DNA from: Janibacter limosus NBRC 16128
GTDB taxonomy: Bacteria > Actinomycetota > Actinomycetes > Actinomycetales > Dermatophilaceae
Length of the DNA stretch: 64,000 nt
Direction: 5' to 3'
Assembly (NCBI RefSeq): GCF_001570985.1
Contig: NZ_BCSS01000001.1
Coordinates: 62,001-126,000 of the forward strand
A program made the translations under genes and the position numbers. Below the pieces are notes generated by a model. The model did no database searches, had not been told where the DNA came from, and was given only the letters and a program-made list of their open reading frames with translations. Of the stretch, positions 26,400 through 40,696 are shown in pieces (the stretch's first letter is position 1; each line of letters begins with the position of its first letter).

Positions 26400-26825
26400 A
26401 TGACCCAGTCGTTCGCGCCGAGCCTCGACGAGCTCAACGGCAACCGGGGCCCCCTGGCCGAGACGATGGGCATCGAGGTCCTCGAGGCCACCAGCGACAG
26501 GGTCGTGGCGCGGATGCCCGTCGAGGGCAACACCCAGCCCTACGGGATCCTCCACGGGGGCGCCAGCGTGGTCCTCGCCGAGACGATCGGCTCGATCGGC
26601 TCCGCTCTGCACGCACACGCCCTCGGCAAGATCGCGGTCGGGCTCGACATCAACGCCACCCACCACCGTGCTGCGCGCTCGGGGTGGGTCACCGCCGTCG
26701 CCGTCCCCGTCACCCTCGGCGGGAGTGTGGCGTGCTACGAGGTGACGATCAGCGACGACGAGGGTCGTCGTACCTGCACCTCACGCATCACCTGCATCCT
26801 GCGCGACCTCCCGCCCGGCGCCTGA
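26400..26825 (+). CDS. Hotdog-fold thioesterase, PaaI/MenI type
   Basis: A 141-aa single hotdog domain. The active-site region YGILHGGASVVLAETIGSIGS (about residues 41-61) includes the HGG turn and catalytic glutamate of the PaaI/YdiI branch, which hydrolyses aryl- or acyl-CoA thioesters such as 1,4-dihydroxy-2-naphthoyl-CoA. AGGAG lies 7 bases before ATG 26400. It is divergent from polA and abuts the GTG of the next membrane protein gene with no spacing. A thioesterase also lies between pykA and polA in mycobacteria, so the place is conserved. The physiological substrate is unknown. Confidence 0.85.
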   Translation: MTQSFAPSLDELNGNRGPLAETMGIEVLEATSDRVVARMPVEGNTQPYGILHGGASVVLAETIGSIGSALHAHALGKIAVGLDINATHHRAARSGWVTAVAVPVTLGGSVACYEVTISDDEGRRTCTSRITCILRDLPPGA

Positions 26826-28490
26826 GTGGGACGCGCCCTCCCTCGCCTCGACCTGCGTGCGCTCGCCCGTCAGTGGGACCCACGGTTGTGGACGACCACG
26901 GATCGGCTCGTCGCGCTCGCGGTCGTGGCAGTGCTCGTCGGACCGGTCCTGGCCGCCCTCCAGGCCATCACGCACGGCTGGCAGCCCAACGGTGATGACG
27001 CGACCATCGCGCTGCGCACCGCCGGCATCCTTGACGGGCACCTTCCCGTCACGGGGATGCGCAGCACCTCCGGAGACGGCATCGACGAGAGCCTGTCGAC
27101 GCACCACCTGGGGCCGCTCCAGTTCTATCTGCTCGCGATGCCTCTGGCGCTGAGCGGCGGGTCGGCCTTGGGCATCGCAGCCGGCGGGGCCATCATCGCG
27201 GCCACCGCCTCGGTGCTCAGCGTCGTGTGGGCGCGCCGTCTCGGGGGCGCTCTCGGCGTCATCGTCTTCACCAGCGGGGTCCTGCTCACCCAGTGGGCCA
27301 TCGGGACCGAAGCGATGTTCCGGCCCTTCAACCCCTACGCCCCTTTGCTGCCCACCTACCTCTCGCTCGTGCTCCTGTGGGCACTGGCACGCGACGACCG
27401 TCGGGCGCTGGCTCCCTTCGTCGTGGCGGTCTCGCTCATCGCACAGTCCAATCTCGCCTTCCTCCCCCTCGCGCTGGCCCTCACGGTGATGGCCGCCAGC
27501 CTGCTCCTGTGGCCCCGCCGGCGGACGCCGTCCCGGGCCGTGGGCCGCCAGCACCGATGGGCCCTGGGCCTCGGCGTCGCCGTGTGGCTCCCGAGCATCA
27601 TCGAGCTCCTGGTGCATCACCCCAACAACCTCACCCAGCTGATCAGGTGGGCCACCTCGGGCACCGGCACGCCGATCGGCTTCGTCGCGGGTGCCAAGCA
27701 CCTCAACCTCATCGCCCCCGGACCGGGCGGCTTCCGTCGGTCCACGCAGGACCTGCTCGTCGACGGCACCGGACCGGCCACGGTGCTGGGTCTCGTCCTG
27801 CTGCTCCTCCTCATCGCGATCTCCACCGGTTACCGGGTCCCTCAGGGACGGGCGAGCAGCGCATGGCCGGCACGGGTGGCGCTCGCCGCCAACCTCGGGA
27901 TGTTGCTGACCGCATCGCGCCTCCCGGAGTGGCCGCTGGCTCCCTACTGGGTGATCACCTGGCTCCCGGTGGCCGCCTTCACGTGGGCAGCCCTCGTCTG
28001 GCGCGGGCTGGCCTATCTGAGTACCGCCCGTCCGGATCTGCCGGCCCGAGTCGCCCTGCCCCTGGGTGGTGGTCTCGCGATCGGTGGGGTCCTGGCGAGC
28101 ACCTTTGCGCTGTCGCCGGCATGGGCCGAGATCGACTCGATGACGCAGGTGGCCCGCACCACCGGCGACGACCTCGGGCCGGGCGCAGGGCGGCATGTCC
28201 AGATCAACGGGCTCGGCTTCGCGCCCACACTCGGTGCTGCACCAGCGGTGGCCTGGCAGGCCCACCGACAGGGCTGGCAGCCGCACTTCCTCACCCCGTG
28301 GCCCTTCCCCGAGGACAGCGAGGAGCTCTGGATCGAGACCACGCCCGAGGGGTCCGATCGTCTCTACATCTCCGACAGCACCCAGCCGGAGCTCCTCAAG
28401 GACATCTCCGCCTCGGCACAGCACGTGGGCACGATCCCCTTGCAGCACCGAGAGGGCGAGCTCAGCGTCTATCGTGACCTCGGCAGCTGA
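26826..28490 (+). CDS. Multi-spanning membrane protein, possible GT-C glycosyltransferase
   Basis: A 554-aa integral membrane protein with about ten to twelve helices. The first outer loop contains HGWQPNGDDATIALRTAGIL with a GDD pair, followed by THHLGPLQFYLLA, which resembles the loop of ArnT/PMT-like GT-C enzymes that use polyprenyl-phosphate sugars. The last 130 residues are soluble and probably outside (GRHVQINGLGFAPTLG). The GTG start follows directly on the thioesterase stop. I cannot name the substrate; its link to the envelope locus 3 kb away is inference. Confidence 0.65.
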   Translation: MGRALPRLDLRALARQWDPRLWTTTDRLVALAVVAVLVGPVLAALQAITHGWQPNGDDATIALRTAGILDGHLPVTGMRSTSGDGIDESLSTHHLGPLQFYLLAMPLALSGGSALGIAAGGAIIAATASVLSVVWARRLGGALGVIVFTSGVLLTQWAIGTEAMFRPFNPYAPLLPTYLSLVLLWALARDDRRALAPFVVAVSLIAQSNLAFLPLALALTVMAASLLLWPRRRTPSRAVGRQHRWALGLGVAVWLPSIIELLVHHPNNLTQLIRWATSGTGTPIGFVAGAKHLNLIAPGPGGFRRSTQDLLVDGTGPATVLGLVLLLLLIAISTGYRVPQGRASSAWPARVALAANLGMLLTASRLPEWPLAPYWVITWLPVAAFTWAALVWRGLAYLSTARPDLPARVALPLGGGLAIGGVLASTFALSPAWAEIDSMTQVARTTGDDLGPGAGRHVQINGLGFAPTLGAAPAVAWQAHRQGWQPHFLTPWPFPEDSEELWIETTPEGSDRLYISDSTQPELLKDISASAQHVGTIPLQHREGELSVYRDLGS

Positions 28491-28507
28491 CGAGACAAGG
28501 AGACACC

Positions 28508-29260
28508 GTGGACTTCATCGGGGCCGGCACGGTGCTCAACGTGCTCACGGTCGTTGCCGGGGCGCTGCTCGGCATGGCCATCGGAGGTCGACTCCCCCAG
28601 CACACCCGTGACGTCGTCACCGACTGCCTCGGCCTCGTCACCCTGCTCATGGCGGGCCTGTCCGTCATGGACGTCACCTCGCCGGCCCTCGTCGATGCCG
28701 TCGGGTCCGGCACACCGGTCCTCATCGTCCTGGGCTCGCTGCTCATCGGCAGCGTGGTGGGCTCGCTCCTGGGCATCGAGCGGTGGCTGGGCACCCTGGC
28801 CGGTCGCGTCCAGACCATCGTCGGTCGAGGCAACAACGACTCCGAGGGGCGCGAGCGCTTCATCGAGGGCTGGCTGACCGCGAGCCTGCTCTTCTGCGTC
28901 GGGCCGCTCACCATCCTGGGGTCCCTGGACGACGGGCTCGGCCGAGGCATCGACAAGCTCGCGCTCAAGTCGGTGCTCGACGGCTTCGCGGCCCTGGCCT
29001 TCGCCTCGACCTTCGGTGTGGGCGTCCTGCTCTCGGCCGTGAGCGTGGCCGTCATCCAAGGGTCGCTGACGATCCTCGGCGTCGGTCTCGGCGCCCTGCT
29101 GCCTGACGCACACATCGCCGCGCTCACGGCGACGGGCGGCCTGATCCTCGTGGGGATCGCCCTGCGGTTGCTGCGGATCCGTCAGATCCCCGTCGGGGAC
29201 ATGCTGCCCGCGTTGATCGTCGCTCCCCTGCTCACCCAGCTCGTCATCACGCTGGGTTGA
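28508..29260 (+). CDS. DUF554 membrane protein
   Basis: A 250-aa protein with about seven membrane helices and the glycine-rich starts of the DUF554 (YdfK/YqgA) family: GTVLNVLTVVAGALLGMAIG at the N terminus, FCVGPLTILGSLDDGLG in the middle, ATGGLILVGIALRLL near the end. Function is not established for the family. GTG 28508 has AAGGAG 6 bases upstream. It ends 15 bases before the convergent pdtaR stop. Confidence 0.85.
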   Translation: MDFIGAGTVLNVLTVVAGALLGMAIGGRLPQHTRDVVTDCLGLVTLLMAGLSVMDVTSPALVDAVGSGTPVLIVLGSLLIGSVVGSLLGIERWLGTLAGRVQTIVGRGNNDSEGRERFIEGWLTASLLFCVGPLTILGSLDDGLGRGIDKLALKSVLDGFAALAFASTFGVGVLLSAVSVAVIQGSLTILGVGLGALLPDAHIAALTATGGLILVGIALRLLRIRQIPVGDMLPALIVAPLLTQLVITLG

Positions 29261-29275
29261 GCCGGACGGGAGCGC

Positions 29276-29875
29276 TCAGGCCTTGTCCATCCCCGCGACG
29301 ACGGCATCGGCGACCTCGCGCATCCCCAGACGGCGGTCCATCGCCGTCTTCTGGATCCAGCGGAAGGCCTCGGCCTCGGTGATCTTCAGCTTCTTCATCA
29401 GCACGCCCTTGGCCTTCTCGACGGCCTTGCGCGTCTCGAGCCGCTCGCCGAGATCGGCGACCTCGGACTCCAGTGCCTTCAGCTCCGCCCAGCGGGAGGT
29501 TGCGACCTCGATCGCGGGCGTGACATCGGAGACGGTGAAGGGCTTGACGATGTAGGCCATGACGCCGGCGTCGCGCGCCCGCTCCACGAGCTCCTTCTGC
29601 GAGAAGGCCGTGAGCATGATCACGGGGCAGATGCGCTTGTCACCGATCGTCTCGGCTGCCGTCAGCCCGTCCATGACGGGCATCTTGACGTCCATGATGA
29701 TCAGGTCCGGGCGCAGCGAGTCGGCGAGCGAGACTGCCTCCTCGCCGTTGCTGGCCTGGCCGACGACGTCATAGCCGGCGTCGGTGAGCATCTCGGCGAG
29801 GTCGAGACGGATCAGCGCCTCGTCCTCGGCGAGCAGCACCCGCAGGCCCTGCTGGCTCTCGGTGTCCGCCGTCAT
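29276..29875 (-). CDS. pdtaR: ANTAR-domain response regulator PdtaR
   Basis: A 199-aa response regulator with an N-terminal receiver (residues 12-130) and a C-terminal ANTAR RNA-binding domain (about 135-195). The phospho-acceptor is in [10 protein letters not shown], with MLTAF and VKPF supplying the conserved T and K, and the acidic pair in LLAEDEAL. The ANTAR helices include [16 protein letters not shown] and [19 protein letters not shown]. Closely similar to M. tuberculosis PdtaR, which binds terminator hairpins after phosphorylation by PdtaS and controls anti-termination. ATG 29875 has GGAGG 7 bases upstream. No histidine kinase gene lies nearby. Confidence 0.93.
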   Translation of the reverse strand: MTADTESQQGLRVLLAEDEALIRLDLAEMLTDAGYDVVGQASNGEEAVSLADSLRPDLIIMDVKMPVMDGLTAAETIGDKRICPVIMLTAFSQKELVERARDAGVMAYIVKPFTVSDVTPAIEVATSRWAELKALESEVADLGERLETRKAVEKAKGVLMKKLKITEAEAFRWIQKTAMDRRLGMREVADAVVAGMDKA

Positions 29876-29903
29876 GGTCGATCCTCCGTCGTTGGTGAAC
29901 ATC

Positions 29904-29989
29904 TGGTGCCGAGGGCGGGACTTGAACCCGCACGCCCTTGCGGGCAGAGCATTTTGAGTGCTCCGTGTCTGCCATTCCACCACCCCGGC
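29904..29989 (-). tRNA. tRNA-Leu (anticodon CAA)
   Basis: An 86-base class II tRNA. The acceptor arms GCCGGGG and CCTCGGC pair with one G-T, the anticodon arm GAGCA/TGCTC encloses loop CTCAAAA with CAA at the anticodon, the variable arm is GCCCGCAAGGGC-like, and the T arm GCGGG-TTCAAGT-CCCGC is regular. CCA is encoded. It reads UUG codons, which are very rare in this GC-rich genome. Confidence 0.95.
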
Positions 29990-30003
29990 GGGAGTGCGCC
30001 GCA

Positions 30004-30009
30004 AGCATA
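30004..30009 (-). promoter_or_regulatory. -10 hexamer TATGCT for tRNA-Leu
   Basis: TATGCT 15 bases before the tRNA 5' end would give a primary transcript with a short 5' extension. Confidence 0.45.
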
Positions 30010-30034
30010 CCGACCGAAGGGGGGTGCTCCCGAC

Positions 30035-31531
30035 TCAGCCCATCCCGCCGGGCAGCGCGCCGACCGTGTCGTCCGGGATGTCGTCTGCTCCGTCCTGGTA
30101 GGCGATGGCCGTCTTGTTCTTGGCGTCGCCGATCCGGTGCACCCGCATCGCATTGGTCGACCCGGGCACGCCGGGGGGTGACCCGGCGACGATGACCACC
30201 CGGTCACCCTCCTGGGCCCAGCCGAGCTCGAGCAGCCGCTCGTCGACCATCAGTGCGTACTGGTCGGTGTGCGTCACCGCCGGAGTGAGGAAGGTCTGCA
30301 TCCCCCACACCAGCGACAGCTGGGAACGGGTGTCCTGCACCGGGGAGAAGGCGAGCATCGGCAGCCCCGAGCGCACCTGTGCCAGACGGCGCGCGGAGCC
30401 ACCGGTCTGGGTGAAGGCGATCAGGTACTTCACGCCGAGGGCCTCGCCTGCCTCGGCCGCCGCAGCGGCGATCACCCCGCCCTGGGTCGTGGGCGGCCCC
30501 ATGAGGTCGCGCATCCGGCTCAGGCCCTCCTCCTCGGTGGTCTCGATGATCTTGGACATCGTCTTGATCACCTCGATGGGGAACTTGCCGACCGCGGTCT
30601 CCCCGGAGAGCATGAGGGCGTCCGCCCCATCGAGCACCGCGTTGGCGGCATCACTGGCCTCCGCCCGGGTCGGTCGCGAGTTCTCGATCATCGACTCCAG
30701 TACCTGCGTGGCGACGATGACCGGCTTCGCCTTCTGCCGGCACAGCTCGACGGCCCGCTTCTGCACGATCGGGACCTGCTCGAGCGGCAGCTCCACCCCG
30801 AGGTCGCCTCGGGCGACCATGATCCCGTCGAAGGCGTCGATGATCTCCTCGAGGGCCTGGACCGCCTGCGGCTTCTCGATCTTGGCGATGACGGGCAGAC
30901 GTACCCCGACCTCGTCCATGATCTCGTGGACGCGGGTGATGTCCTGTGCCGACCGGACGAAGCTGAGCGCGATGTAGTCGGCACGCAGACCGAGGGCCCA
31001 CCGCAGGTCCTGCTCGTCCTTGTCCGACAGTGCGGGGGCGCTCACGGCCGCACCGGGCAGGTTGATCCCCTTGTTGTTGGACAGCGGGCCGCCATAGACG
31101 ACGACACAGCGCACGTCGGTCTCGTCGACGTCGTGCACGGCCAGGGTGATCTTGCCGTCGTCGACGAGGATCGTGTCGCCGGCGCTGACGTCACCGGCGA
31201 GGCCCGGATAGGTCGTACCGACGACCTCTTGGTCACCAGGGACATCCCGGGTCGTGATGGTGAAGTGGTCTCCGGCGGACAGCACGATCGGACCGTCCGC
31301 GAATCGCCCGGTACGGATCTTGGGTCCCTGGAGGTCGACGAGGATGCCCACCGCGTGGCCGGTCGCGTCGCTCGCCTCCCGGACGCTGCGGTAGTTGGCC
31401 TCGTGGACCGAGTACTCACCGTGCGAGAGGTTGAGCCGGGCGACGTCCATGCCGGCAGAGACGAGCTCGCGGATGCGCTCTGGGGTCGAGGTGGAAGGGC
31501 CGAGGGTGGCTACGATCTTGGCGCGACGCAT
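30035..31531 (-). CDS. pyk: Pyruvate kinase
   Basis: A 498-aa enzyme making pyruvate and ATP from phosphoenolpyruvate and ADP. It opens [13 protein letters not shown], has [24 protein letters not shown], the signature [10 protein letters not shown]-like [17 protein letters not shown] with the active-site lysine, and [12 protein letters not shown] and VATQVLESM. It is slightly longer than the usual 470-480 aa because of a short C-terminal tail ending LPGGMG. ATG 31531 lies 6 bases after TAGGCT, so the mRNA is probably leaderless. A long hairpin separates it from gltD. Confidence 0.97.
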   Translation of the reverse strand: MRRAKIVATLGPSTSTPERIRELVSAGMDVARLNLSHGEYSVHEANYRSVREASDATGHAVGILVDLQGPKIRTGRFADGPIVLSAGDHFTITTRDVPGDQEVVGTTYPGLAGDVSAGDTILVDDGKITLAVHDVDETDVRCVVVYGGPLSNNKGINLPGAAVSAPALSDKDEQDLRWALGLRADYIALSFVRSAQDITRVHEIMDEVGVRLPVIAKIEKPQAVQALEEIIDAFDGIMVARGDLGVELPLEQVPIVQKRAVELCRQKAKPVIVATQVLESMIENSRPTRAEASDAANAVLDGADALMLSGETAVGKFPIEVIKTMSKIIETTEEEGLSRMRDLMGPPTTQGGVIAAAAAEAGEALGVKYLIAFTQTGGSARRLAQVRSGLPMLAFSPVQDTRSQLSLVWGMQTFLTPAVTHTDQYALMVDERLLELGWAQEGDRVVIVAGSPPGVPGSTNAMRVHRIGDAKNKTAIAYQDGADDIPDDTVGALPGGMG

Positions 31532-31537
31532 GCTTCC

Positions 31538-31543
31538 AGCCTA
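31538..31543 (-). promoter_or_regulatory. -10 hexamer TAGGCT of leaderless pyk
   Basis: TAGGCT, GGAAGC, then ATG 31531. The hexamer sits directly downstream of the gltBD terminator hairpin, as expected for an independent promoter. Confidence 0.55.
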
Positions 31544-31548
31544 TGACC

Positions 31549-31596
31549 ATGACGAAGGGAGCGGGACCACCGCCGCGGTCACGCCCCCTTCGTCAT
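31549..31596 (-). terminator. Long hairpin terminator after gltBD
   Basis: ATGACGAAGGG (31549-31559) pairs perfectly with CCCTTCGTCAT (31586-31596); inside, GCG/CGC and GACC/GGTC extend the stem around one mismatch. It starts 9 bases after the gltD stop and ends before the pyk -10. Confidence 0.75.
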
Positions 31597-31604
31597 CGGT
31601 GCTC

Positions 31605-37626
<6,022 letters not shown>

Positions 37627-37722
37627 CGTCCTCGGTGTCTGGGATCGAGAAGACACCCGGCATTCGCGTGGCGAACGACGGGCGCTTCGTCATGGGTGGG
37701 CGCGGACGTCGACGGCCGCGGT

Positions 37723-37740
37723 GCGCTGAGTGTACAGCGC
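37723..37740 (-). promoter_or_regulatory. Probable gltBD promoter: TACACT -10 inside a GCGCTG/CAGCGC inverted repeat
   Basis: On the minus strand GCGCTG, TACACT, CAGCGC follow each other, so the -10 (37734-37729) is the exact loop of a 6-bp inverted repeat. RNA would start near 37722, with a leader of about 96 bases before GTG 37626. The -35 position falls in the palindrome at 37750-37778. Confidence 0.5.
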
Positions 37741-37747
37741 GTTTGTC

Positions 37748-38623
37748 TTACCTAGTGAGAGTTGAATTCTCACTAGGTGAGATGTTCGCCTCTGCACTCT
37801 CTCCGGTCCTACGACCGAAGGTGATGTAGAAAACCACACCGAGGGCGAAGACGATGATGCTCGTCCAGATGTTGACGCGCAGGCCGAAGATCGTGTTGGC
37901 CGCATCCGTGCGGATCATCTCGATGAACAGCCGCCCGACGGGGTAGCCGGCGATGTACAGGGCCATGACCTGCCCGGGCACGAAGCGGATGCGTCGATCC
38001 AGGGCGAGGATGAGCACGGCGAGCGCGAGCAGGAAGAGCGACTCGTAGAGGAAGGTCGGGTGGAAGGTCCCCAGCACGATGGGATCGCCGGCCGCGTCCA
38101 CAGCAGCCCGACCCGCGCCGCTGTCCCACCGGTGGATCTCCAACCCCCACGGCAGGTCGGTCCTGGGACCGTAGATCTCGTTGTTGAACCAGTTGCCCCA
38201 GCGGCCGATGGCCTGGGCGACGAGGATGCCCGGCACCACGGCATCAGCGAAGGTCAGGAAGCGCACGCCCTCCTTGCGGCAGCCGATCCAGGCGCCCAGC
38301 GCACCGAGGGCGACGGCACCCCAGATCCCGAGCCCGCCGTTCCAGATCTTGAGCGCGTCGATGGGGCTTCCCTCGTCGCCGAAGTACGGCTGGGGGGTGG
38401 TGATCACGTGGTAGAGCCGGCCACCGATGATCCCGAAGGGGACGGCCCACATGGCGATGTCCAGGACGACACCGGGCTCTCCCCCACGGTCCTGCAGGCG
38501 CCGGTCACCCATCCAGATGGCCACGAAGATCCCCGCGAGGATGCAGAGCGCATAGGCATGGATCGTCAGGGGGCCGAGCTCGATGACCCCGACGCTGGGC
38601 GAAGGGAGGGCTGCCGGGATCAC
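37748..38623 (-). CDS. lgt: Prolipoprotein diacylglyceryl transferase
   Basis: A 291-aa membrane enzyme that moves diacylglyceryl from phosphatidylglycerol to the lipobox cysteine of secreted prolipoproteins. The Lgt signature AIGRWGNWFNNEIYG (near residue 140-155) is intact, about seven helices are visible, and YHVITTPQPYF and GYPVGRLFIEMIRTD are typical. The GTG at 38623 overlaps the DsbA-like gene stop by GTGA. Its last ten codons form the palindrome that probably controls gltBD. lgt follows trpA in mycobacteria too; here two redox genes stand between them. Confidence 0.94.
   Translation of the reverse strand: MIPAALPSPSVGVIELGPLTIHAYALCILAGIFVAIWMGDRRLQDRGGEPGVVLDIAMWAVPFGIIGGRLYHVITTPQPYFGDEGSPIDALKIWNGGLGIWGAVALGALGAWIGCRKEGVRFLTFADAVVPGILVAQAIGRWGNWFNNEIYGPRTDLPWGLEIHRWDSGAGRAAVDAAGDPIVLGTFHPTFLYESLFLLALAVLILALDRRIRFVPGQVMALYIAGYPVGRLFIEMIRTDAANTIFGLRVNIWTSIIVFALGVVFYITFGRRTGESAEANISPSENSTLTR
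37750..37778. promoter_or_regulatory. 29-bp perfect palindrome, candidate operator for gltBD
   Basis: ACCTAGTGAGA, seven bases (GTTGAAT), then TCTCACTAGGT: 11-bp perfect arms. It encodes the last codons of lgt and covers the -35 region of the predicted gltBD promoter. There is no T tract on either side, so a terminator is unlikely. The symmetry and placement fit a dimeric regulator; the protein is unknown. Confidence 0.55.
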
Positions 38624-39423
38624 TGCTTCTGCACCAGGTCCGCGGGGACCGTGCCGGAGGTGAGGATCTTGGTCAGCGTGGCCGTGTCCGCCGTGCGGGT
38701 GTTCGGGTCGACGAGAGCGCCCCAGCTGAGCTTGGTGCCGTCGACCTCGATGACCGGCGTGCCGGTGATTCCGGCCTTGACCGAGGCGTCGTCGACACTC
38801 TTGACGTAGTCGACGTACGTGCCCTTGTCGGTGCACTCCTGCCAAGCGGTGAGCCGGTCACCGGAGAGGCCGGCGTCCTCGGCCGCCTGGGTGTAGTCCT
38901 CCGTGGGGAAACCGGCACTGGTCTCCTGCGCGGGCTGGAGCGCGAAGAGCGCCGAGTGGTACTCCTCCCAGGCGCCCTCGTCGGCCGCGCACACCGCGCT
39001 GGAGCCGGCCACCGCCGACGACTCGCCACCGGTGTTGGCATCGATCACGGTCTTGAGGTGGACCCGCAGACGGATCTTGCCGTCCTGGGCCAGCCGGTTG
39101 ATCGTGCCGCCCATCGACTGCTCGAAGACCTGGCAGATGGGGCAGCGGAAGTCCTCGTAGACGTCGACGACCGGGGCGTCCTTGGCAGGCTTGGCCGCAG
39201 CGAAGGGCTCGATCGGCTCCCCCTTGGTCACGCCGTCGGGCAGTTGGCTGGCGCCCCCCGCGGTGCCGCCACCGGTGTCCCGGGCGGACCAGATGACGCC
39301 ACCGACGATCAGGGCGATCGCCAGGACGACGACGATGCCAGCGACCACGATGACATTGGCGCCCCCGCCTGCTGCGGCCTTGCCGGCTGCCTGCGCCTTG
39401 GCCTTGCGGTCGTTGGTGGTCAT
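38620..39423 (-). CDS. Membrane-anchored DsbA-like thiol-disulfide oxidoreductase
   Basis: A 267-aa protein with one N-terminal helix (VIVVAGIVVVLAIALIVGGVIW, about residues 25-46), a glycine-rich linker and a thioredoxin-fold domain outside the membrane. The active site CPIC is in VYEDFRCPICQVFEQ near residue 95, and the cis-proline loop is GITGTPVIEV. It would form or shuffle disulfides in exported proteins, in the DsbA/thioredoxin_4 family. ATG 39423 has AAGGAG 6 bases upstream and overlaps the MauE-like gene stop by ATGA, so the two probably work as a redox pair. Confidence 0.87.
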   Translation of the reverse strand: MTTNDRKAKAQAAGKAAAGGGANVIVVAGIVVVLAIALIVGGVIWSARDTGGGTAGGASQLPDGVTKGEPIEPFAAAKPAKDAPVVDVYEDFRCPICQVFEQSMGGTINRLAQDGKIRLRVHLKTVIDANTGGESSAVAGSSAVCAADEGAWEEYHSALFALQPAQETSAGFPTEDYTQAAEDAGLSGDRLTAWQECTDKGTYVDYVKSVDDASVKAGITGTPVIEVDGTKLSWGALVDPNTRTADTATLTKILTSGTVPADLVQKQ

Positions 39424-39902
39424 GCTGACTCCTTGTGGGCAGGGAAGAGGGCCCGGTCGAGGCCCAGGGTGGATGCGGGTCGGACGACGAGCCACGCGCC
39501 GCACAGGGCGAGCGCCAGGTCGCGGGCGATCTCCCGGCCGTACTTGGTCTGGCTGGCATCGATCTGGCCACCACCGCCGAAGCAGCCACAGTCGATGCTC
39601 AGGCCCCGCGCCCACGCCTGGGCGATGCCGATGACGAAGGCGACCATGAGCAGCGTGCCGATGGTGGCCGAGACCCGGGTGAACAGGCCGAGGACCAGGA
39701 GGACACCAATGACGATCTCCACCCACGGGAGGGCGTAGCCGACCCAGCGCGCCACCTCGAAGGGCATGACGTCGTAGGCCTGCACTGCTCTGGCCGCCCC
39801 CAGCGGCTTGCCGACCTTGAGGCCACCGGCCACGAGGAGGACGACGCCGAGGACCAGGCGTGTGACCAGACCGATGTGGTCGCGCACCCGGGCAGCGGTC
39901 AC
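39420..39902 (-). CDS. MauE/DoxX-family redox membrane protein
   Basis: A 160-aa protein with four membrane helices. LVLGVVLLVAGGLKVGKP is the family start, and LSIDCGCFGGGGQ holds the paired cysteines that MauE-type proteins are thought to use to pass electrons to a thioredoxin-like partner. It overlaps trpA upstream and the DsbA-like gene downstream by 4 bases each, placing a disulfide-bond module inside the trp-lgt run. Start GTG 39902 is fixed by the overlap. Confidence 0.83.
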   Translation of the reverse strand: MTAARVRDHIGLVTRLVLGVVLLVAGGLKVGKPLGAARAVQAYDVMPFEVARWVGYALPWVEIVIGVLLVLGLFTRVSATIGTLLMVAFVIGIAQAWARGLSIDCGCFGGGGQIDASQTKYGREIARDLALALCGAWLVVRPASTLGLDRALFPAHKESA

Positions 39903-40696
39903 GCTCGGCCTCGGACGCCCTCGGCGAGCTCTTCGGTGAGGACGCGCAGCGCGGCCAGCCCCTCGTCGCGGCCACGGTCGAGGAGCGTCGCCACCAGGGC
40001 GGACCCGACGATGACGCCGTCGGCGAAGGAGGCGACCTCGGCCGCCTGTGCGCCATTGCTCACGCCCAGACCCACGCAGAGGGGCAGGTCGGTCGCCTCA
40101 CGCAGCCGGGCGACGAGCTGGGGGGCGCTGCTGCCGACGCTGCCGCGGGTCCCGGTGATGCCCATCGTGGAGGCCGTGTAGACGAAGCCACTACTGGCCC
40201 CGGTCACCACCGACAGTCGCTCCGTCGTCGAGCTCGGGGCGACGAGGAAGATCCGATCCAGGCCGTGGCGCTCGCTGGCCTCGCGCCACTCACCGGCCTC
40301 CTCGGGGATGAGGTCCGGCGTGATCATGCCGACCCCACCGGCGGCCGCCAGGTCAGCCGCGTAGCGGTCGACGCCGCGTCGCAGGACGAGGTTCCAGTAG
40401 GACATGACGACGGGGACGGCACCGGCGTCGCGGACCGCGGCGGTCGCGCGGAAGACGTCGTCGACCTGAACCCCCTTGGCCAGGGCCTCGGTCGCGGCCC
40501 GCTGGATGACGGGACCGTCCATCACGGGGTCGCTGTAGGGCATGCCGACCTCGACGATGTCGGCGCCGGCCTGCGCCAGAGTGGCCATCGCGGCGAGGGA
40601 GCCCTCGACGTCGGGGTAACCGACGGGCAGGTACCCGATGAGGGCGGCGCGGCCCTCGGCCTTGCAGCGGTCGAAGACCTCGCTGAGCGCGCTCAT
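39899..40696 (-). CDS. trpA: Tryptophan synthase alpha chain
   Basis: A 265-aa TIM barrel that splits indole-3-glycerol phosphate to indole. [15 protein letters not shown] and [20 protein letters not shown] carry the catalytic glutamate and aspartate; [16 protein letters not shown] is the flexible loop and [15 protein letters not shown] binds phosphate. ATG 40696 overlaps the trpB stop by ATGA. Confidence 0.97.
   Translation of the reverse strand: MSALSEVFDRCKAEGRAALIGYLPVGYPDVEGSLAAMATLAQAGADIVEVGMPYSDPVMDGPVIQRAATEALAKGVQVDDVFRATAAVRDAGAVPVVMSYWNLVLRRGVDRYAADLAAAGGVGMITPDLIPEEAGEWREASERHGLDRIFLVAPSSTTERLSVVTGASSGFVYTASTMGITGTRGSVGSSAPQLVARLREATDLPLCVGLGVSNGAQAAEVASFADGVIVGSALVATLLDRGRDEGLAALRVLTEELAEGVRGRA

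Noticed and set aside
23649-26666. A longer polA starting upstream of 26324
   Set aside because: The added residues lie over the divergent thioesterase gene and precede the conserved LLLDGHSLAYR start; a -10 hexamer fits GTG 26315.
37750-37778. Intrinsic terminator for lgt
   Set aside because: The stem is AT-containing and followed by no T tract, and it lies within the lgt coding end rather than after it.
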